Assembly (NCBI GenBank): GCA_025924755.1
Contig: JAICHT010000002.1
Span: forward strand, 1 to 35,608
Length of the DNA: 35,608 bases
Source: Chitinophagaceae bacterium
GTDB taxonomy: Bacteria; Bacteroidota; Bacteroidia; Chitinophagales; Chitinophagaceae
Direction: 5' to 3'
Below, one piece after another: positions 33,694 to 35,608 of the stretch; the first letter of the stretch is position 1, and each line of letters begins with the position of its first letter. The position numbers were made by a program, and so were the translations under genes. The notes beneath the pieces were generated by a model. The model worked only from the letters and a program-made list of their open reading frames with translations. It was not told the origin of the DNA and made no database searches.

Positions 33694-34689
33694 CTACTTC
33701 AAAATACTATTAATGCGGTTGATTTCTTCGGTACTAAAATGGTAATTATCGAGGCATTTTATAGAGTCGGTTACCTGCTCTGGCTTGCTTACCCCAAGAA
33801 GTACCGAGGTAATACGTGGGTCTTTTAATATCCAGGCAAGCGCCATCTGGGCTAACTTTTGTCCACGCTGCTGTGCCAGTTCATTCAGCTGGCGTACTTT
33901 ATTAATTTTATCTTCTGTTAGCTGGTCTTCCTCCATAGCGCCATTGCCGCGATGGCTTGCCGCACGGGAGTCTTCGGGTATGCCGCCTAAATATTTATTA
34001 GTAAGAAGCCCTTGCGCCAGAGGGGAAAATGGAATGCAGCCTACGCCTTCCTTACCTAAAAGATCCAACAAACCATTTTCAATCCAGCGGTCGAACATGG
34101 AATATTTAGGCTGATGAATTAAACAAGGCGTACCCAAACTTTTCAGTATCTGTATGGCTTTTGCGGCTTCCTCCGGCTGATAGCTGGAGATGCCTACATA
34201 TAATGCCTTGCCCTGCCGAACCATCAGGTCAAGTGTCATCATCGTTTCTTCCAGTGGTGTTTCTGGGTCGGGACGGTGATGATAAAAAATATCCACATAA
34301 TCCAATCCCATCCGCTTCAAACTCTGGTCTAAGCTGGCTGTCAAGTATTTTTTAGAACCCCAATCGCCATATGGCCCTTCCCACATTTTCCATCCGGCTT
34401 TTGTGGATATAATCAGTTCATCGCGGTAGCTTTTAAAATCTTCGGAAAAAATTTTTCCGAAAGTCTCTTCGGCCGATCCGGGCGGCGGCCCGTAATTGTT
34501 GGCTAAATCAAAATGCGTGATGCCACTATCGAAGCTAAGGTGTAAAATATTGCGGGCATTTTGCAATACATCAATATGGCCGAAGTTGTGCCACAAACCC
34601 AGCGACACGGCAGGTAGCTTAAGGCCACTATTACCACACCGGCGGTACTCCATATGCTGGTAACGTTGATCATTAGGTGTATACGACAT
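33694..34689 (-). CDS. Aldo/keto reductase, YghZ (glyceraldehyde-3-phosphate reductase) type
   Basis: A cytosolic NADPH-dependent carbonyl reductase with a TIM barrel. The expected tetrad is present: Asp61 (HFDLANNYG), Tyr66, Lys97 (ISTKAGW) and His138 (FYHHRPD). The cofactor-binding C-terminal segment is SVLLGVSKPEQVTDSIKCL. Its length (331 aa) and features such as NNYGPPPGSAEETFGKI and STKAGWKMWEGPYGDWGSKKYL match the E. coli YghZ and Kv-beta-like subgroup that reduces L-glyceraldehyde 3-phosphate and methylglyoxal. The true substrate here is unknown. It stands alone on the minus strand, with an upstream region full of inverted repeats that it shares with the hom riboswitch unit. Confidence 0.9.
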   Translation of the reverse strand: MSYTPNDQRYQHMEYRRCGNSGLKLPAVSLGLWHNFGHIDVLQNARNILHLSFDSGITHFDLANNYGPPPGSAEETFGKIFSEDFKSYRDELIISTKAGWKMWEGPYGDWGSKKYLTASLDQSLKRMGLDYVDIFYHHRPDPETPLEETMMTLDLMVRQGKALYVGISSYQPEEAAKAIQILKSLGTPCLIHQPKYSMFDRWIENGLLDLLGKEGVGCIPFSPLAQGLLTNKYLGGIPEDSRAASHRGNGAMEEDQLTEDKINKVRQLNELAQQRGQKLAQMALAWILKDPRITSVLLGVSKPEQVTDSIKCLDNYHFSTEEINRINSILK

Positions 34690-34789
34690 AAAACTGAAAC
34701 TGTGGTTTTGATTTCAATAATTAAATAATATCAGGCAACTATTTTCCTGCTTTTACAGATGATAAAAATAGAACTTAAGTAGTACGAAT

Positions 34790-34820
34790 GTATCAAATAC
34801 ACCTGAAGTAAATTTGATAC
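34790..34820. promoter_or_regulatory. Perfect 9-bp inverted repeat, possible operator
   Basis: GTATCAAAT and ATTTGATAC are exact inverted copies with 13 nt between. It lies 101 nt upstream of the aldo/keto reductase start and 75 nt upstream of the hom -33 element, so it could serve either gene. No T-tract follows, so it is not a terminator. I do not recognise the regulator. Confidence 0.4.
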
Positions 34821-34827
34821 CAAATTT

Positions 34828-34861
34828 TCTATCCTTTTCTAACCTGTTTTAAATGGATAGA
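34828..34861. repeat. Second inverted repeat in the same intergenic region
   Basis: TCTATCC (34828-34834) and GGATAGA (34855-34861) are exact inverted copies separated by 20 nt, and the flanking TTT/AAA can extend the pairing past one bulged base. Together with the neighbouring repeat it makes this the most palindrome-rich spacer in the window. Apart from these, the promoter and the riboswitch, I see nothing coding between 34690 and 35171. Confidence 0.35.
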
Positions 34862-34894
34862 AACGCCATCAGGCGACTGGGGTTTAGTTTAGCA

Positions 34895-34924
34895 TTTGTA
34901 ATTAATTTATCCTCTTTATATTTG
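34895..34924 (+). promoter_or_regulatory. Bacteroidetes-type promoter for the hom riboswitch transcript
   Basis: TTTG at 34895-34898 and TATATTTG at 34917-34924 match the -33 (TTTG) and -7 (TAnnTTTG) elements, with an 18-nt spacer, slightly short of the usual 19-21. Transcription would start around 34930, about 14 nt before the riboswitch, which fits well. Confidence 0.6.
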
Positions 34925-34943
34925 CGCCAGTTCTTACCAAACA

Positions 34944-35050
34944 CTTATCAAGAAAGGCTGAGGGATATGGCCCTTTGAAGCCTTGGCAACCTATTAAGCA
35001 GCAGTTTAATAAGGTGCTAACTCCATCACGTATTATGCGTGAGAGATAAG
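34944..35050 (+). promoter_or_regulatory. SAM-I (S-box) riboswitch
   Basis: The P1 stem CTTATC/GATAAG (34944-34949 with 35045-35050) encloses the S-box core. Conserved blocks include AAGAAAGGCTGAGGGA, TGGCCC and TGAAGCCTTGGCAACC, then AAGGTGCTAACTCC and the last hairpin TCACG/CGTGA. These are the diagnostic elements of SAM-I aptamers. It would sense S-adenosylmethionine and control the downstream homoserine dehydrogenase, and probably further methionine genes outside the window. Confidence 0.95.
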
Positions 35051-35083
35051 TCAGATCCAGCTTTATAACTAAATTTTTATAAG

Positions 35084-35111
35084 CGCTTCTGATTTTTCAG
35101 GAGCGTTTTTT
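35084..35111 (+). terminator. Riboswitch expression platform: terminator with matching antiterminator
   Basis: CGCTTCTGA (35084-35092) pairs with TCAGGAGCG (35097-35105) over 9 bp with one G-U, followed by six T (35106-35111). AAGTCAGA (35048-35055), which overlaps the 3' strand of P1, can pair over 8 bp with TCTGATTT (35088-35095) and would break the terminator. With SAM bound, P1 holds the antiterminator bases and transcription stops, so this is an OFF switch. Confidence 0.88.
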
Positions 35112-35171
35112 ATTACGTTCCTACCTGCCTTGCTGAGCGGTTTTGTAAGCCTTTTATTTAAAAATATAAAG

Positions 35172-35608
35172 ATGTGTAATCAAGAAAAACTTGTTATTGG
35201 CTTAGTAGGATTTGGCGTCGTAGGAGAAGGTATTTACCAGGTATTGCAACAGGCGCCTTCCTTGCAGGCCACCATAAAAAAAATATGCATCCGGCAAAAA
35301 AATAAATTACGGAATGCTCCTGCAGATATGTTTACAACTGACTATAACGAACTCCTGCAAGATGATACTATTAACGTCATAGTAGAATTGATAGACGATG
35401 CAAAAGAAGCGTACACGATAGTAACAAAGGCATTAAAAAGCGGCAAGGCGGTAGTAAGTGCTAATAAAAAAATGATTGCGGTACACTTATCCGAATTGTT
35501 AGACCTTCAGCAGCAATATGGCACTCCATTTTTATACGAAGCAGCGGTGTGTGGCAGTATTCCTATTATAAGAAATCTGGAAGAATATTACGATAACGAT
35601 TTGCTGCA
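35172..35608 (+). CDS. hom: Homoserine dehydrogenase, N-terminal part (runs off the right edge)
   Basis: The enzyme reduces aspartate semialdehyde to homoserine, the branch point to methionine and threonine. The first 145 codons show the Rossmann motif IGLVGFGVVGEG (9-20), SANKKMIA with the conserved lysines, and YEAAVCGSIPII, the family's substrate-loop motif with Cys-Gly-Ser where Gly-Gly-Gly is common. It starts directly with the dehydrogenase domain, so it is not fused to an aspartokinase at its N-terminus. The SAM-I riboswitch 121 nt upstream ties this copy to methionine supply. The C-terminus, including any ACT domain, lies outside the window. Confidence 0.93.
   Translation, partial: MCNQEKLVIGLVGFGVVGEGIYQVLQQAPSLQATIKKICIRQKNKLRNAPADMFTTDYNELLQDDTINVIVELIDDAKEAYTIVTKALKSGKAVVSANKKMIAVHLSELLDLQQQYGTPFLYEAAVCGSIPIIRNLEEYYDNDLL

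Noticed and set aside
1..35608. tRNA, rRNA, CRISPR arrays, insertion sequences, phage genes or toxin-antitoxin pairs
   Set aside because: I looked for them and saw no supporting sequence; the window is metabolic genes and their control regions.

Overview
The window looks like a chromosomal segment of a Bacteroidota bacterium, most likely close to the Chitinophagaceae. The reasons are the Bacteroidetes-type IlvC and short LeuA, the OmpL-like porin sitting between two Amt genes, and TAnnTTTG-type promoter candidates. Shine-Dalgarno sequences are not conspicuous. I saw no rRNA, tRNA, CRISPR array, phage or insertion sequence. It reads as a core biosynthetic region that is unusually rich in leader-type regulation.

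Layout. Positions 1-862 hold the N-terminal part of an aspartokinase (minus strand), preceded by a candidate Thr/Ile-rich leader ORF with a strong hairpin. A PEP carboxylase runs on the plus strand (1199-3787). From 3858 to 28149 everything is on the minus strand. In transcription order this is leuA-leuC-leuD-[tandem ABC ATPase]-leuB, then an ilv leader peptide with its attenuator, then ilvE-ilvD-ilvB-ilvN-ilvC-ilvA, then gltB-gltD, a strong terminator, and amt-porin-amt. From 28353 the genes are mixed: a Bacteroidetes-type helical-repeat protein broken by an in-frame stop, galM and galK abutting tail to tail, a leaderless clan GH-A glycoside hydrolase, an aldo/keto reductase, and a SAM-I riboswitch with terminator controlling a homoserine dehydrogenase that leaves the window.

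How the genes fit together. PEP carboxylase supplies oxaloacetate, the precursor of aspartate. Aspartokinase and homoserine dehydrogenase carry aspartate toward threonine and methionine. Threonine dehydratase starts isoleucine synthesis, and IlvBN/C/D/E with LeuABCD complete isoleucine, valine and leucine. GltBD makes the glutamate used by IlvE, and the two Amt proteins with the porin bring in ammonium. Regulation visible in the sequence includes an ilvL-like leader peptide (Thr-Thr-Ile3-Val3-Ile3) with mutually exclusive antiterminator and terminator stems in front of ilvE, and a SAM-I riboswitch with its own antiterminator and terminator in front of hom. A less certain Thr/Ile leader precedes aspartokinase. 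The most interesting observation is the ilv attenuator, which is too short to appear in ordinary ORF calls.
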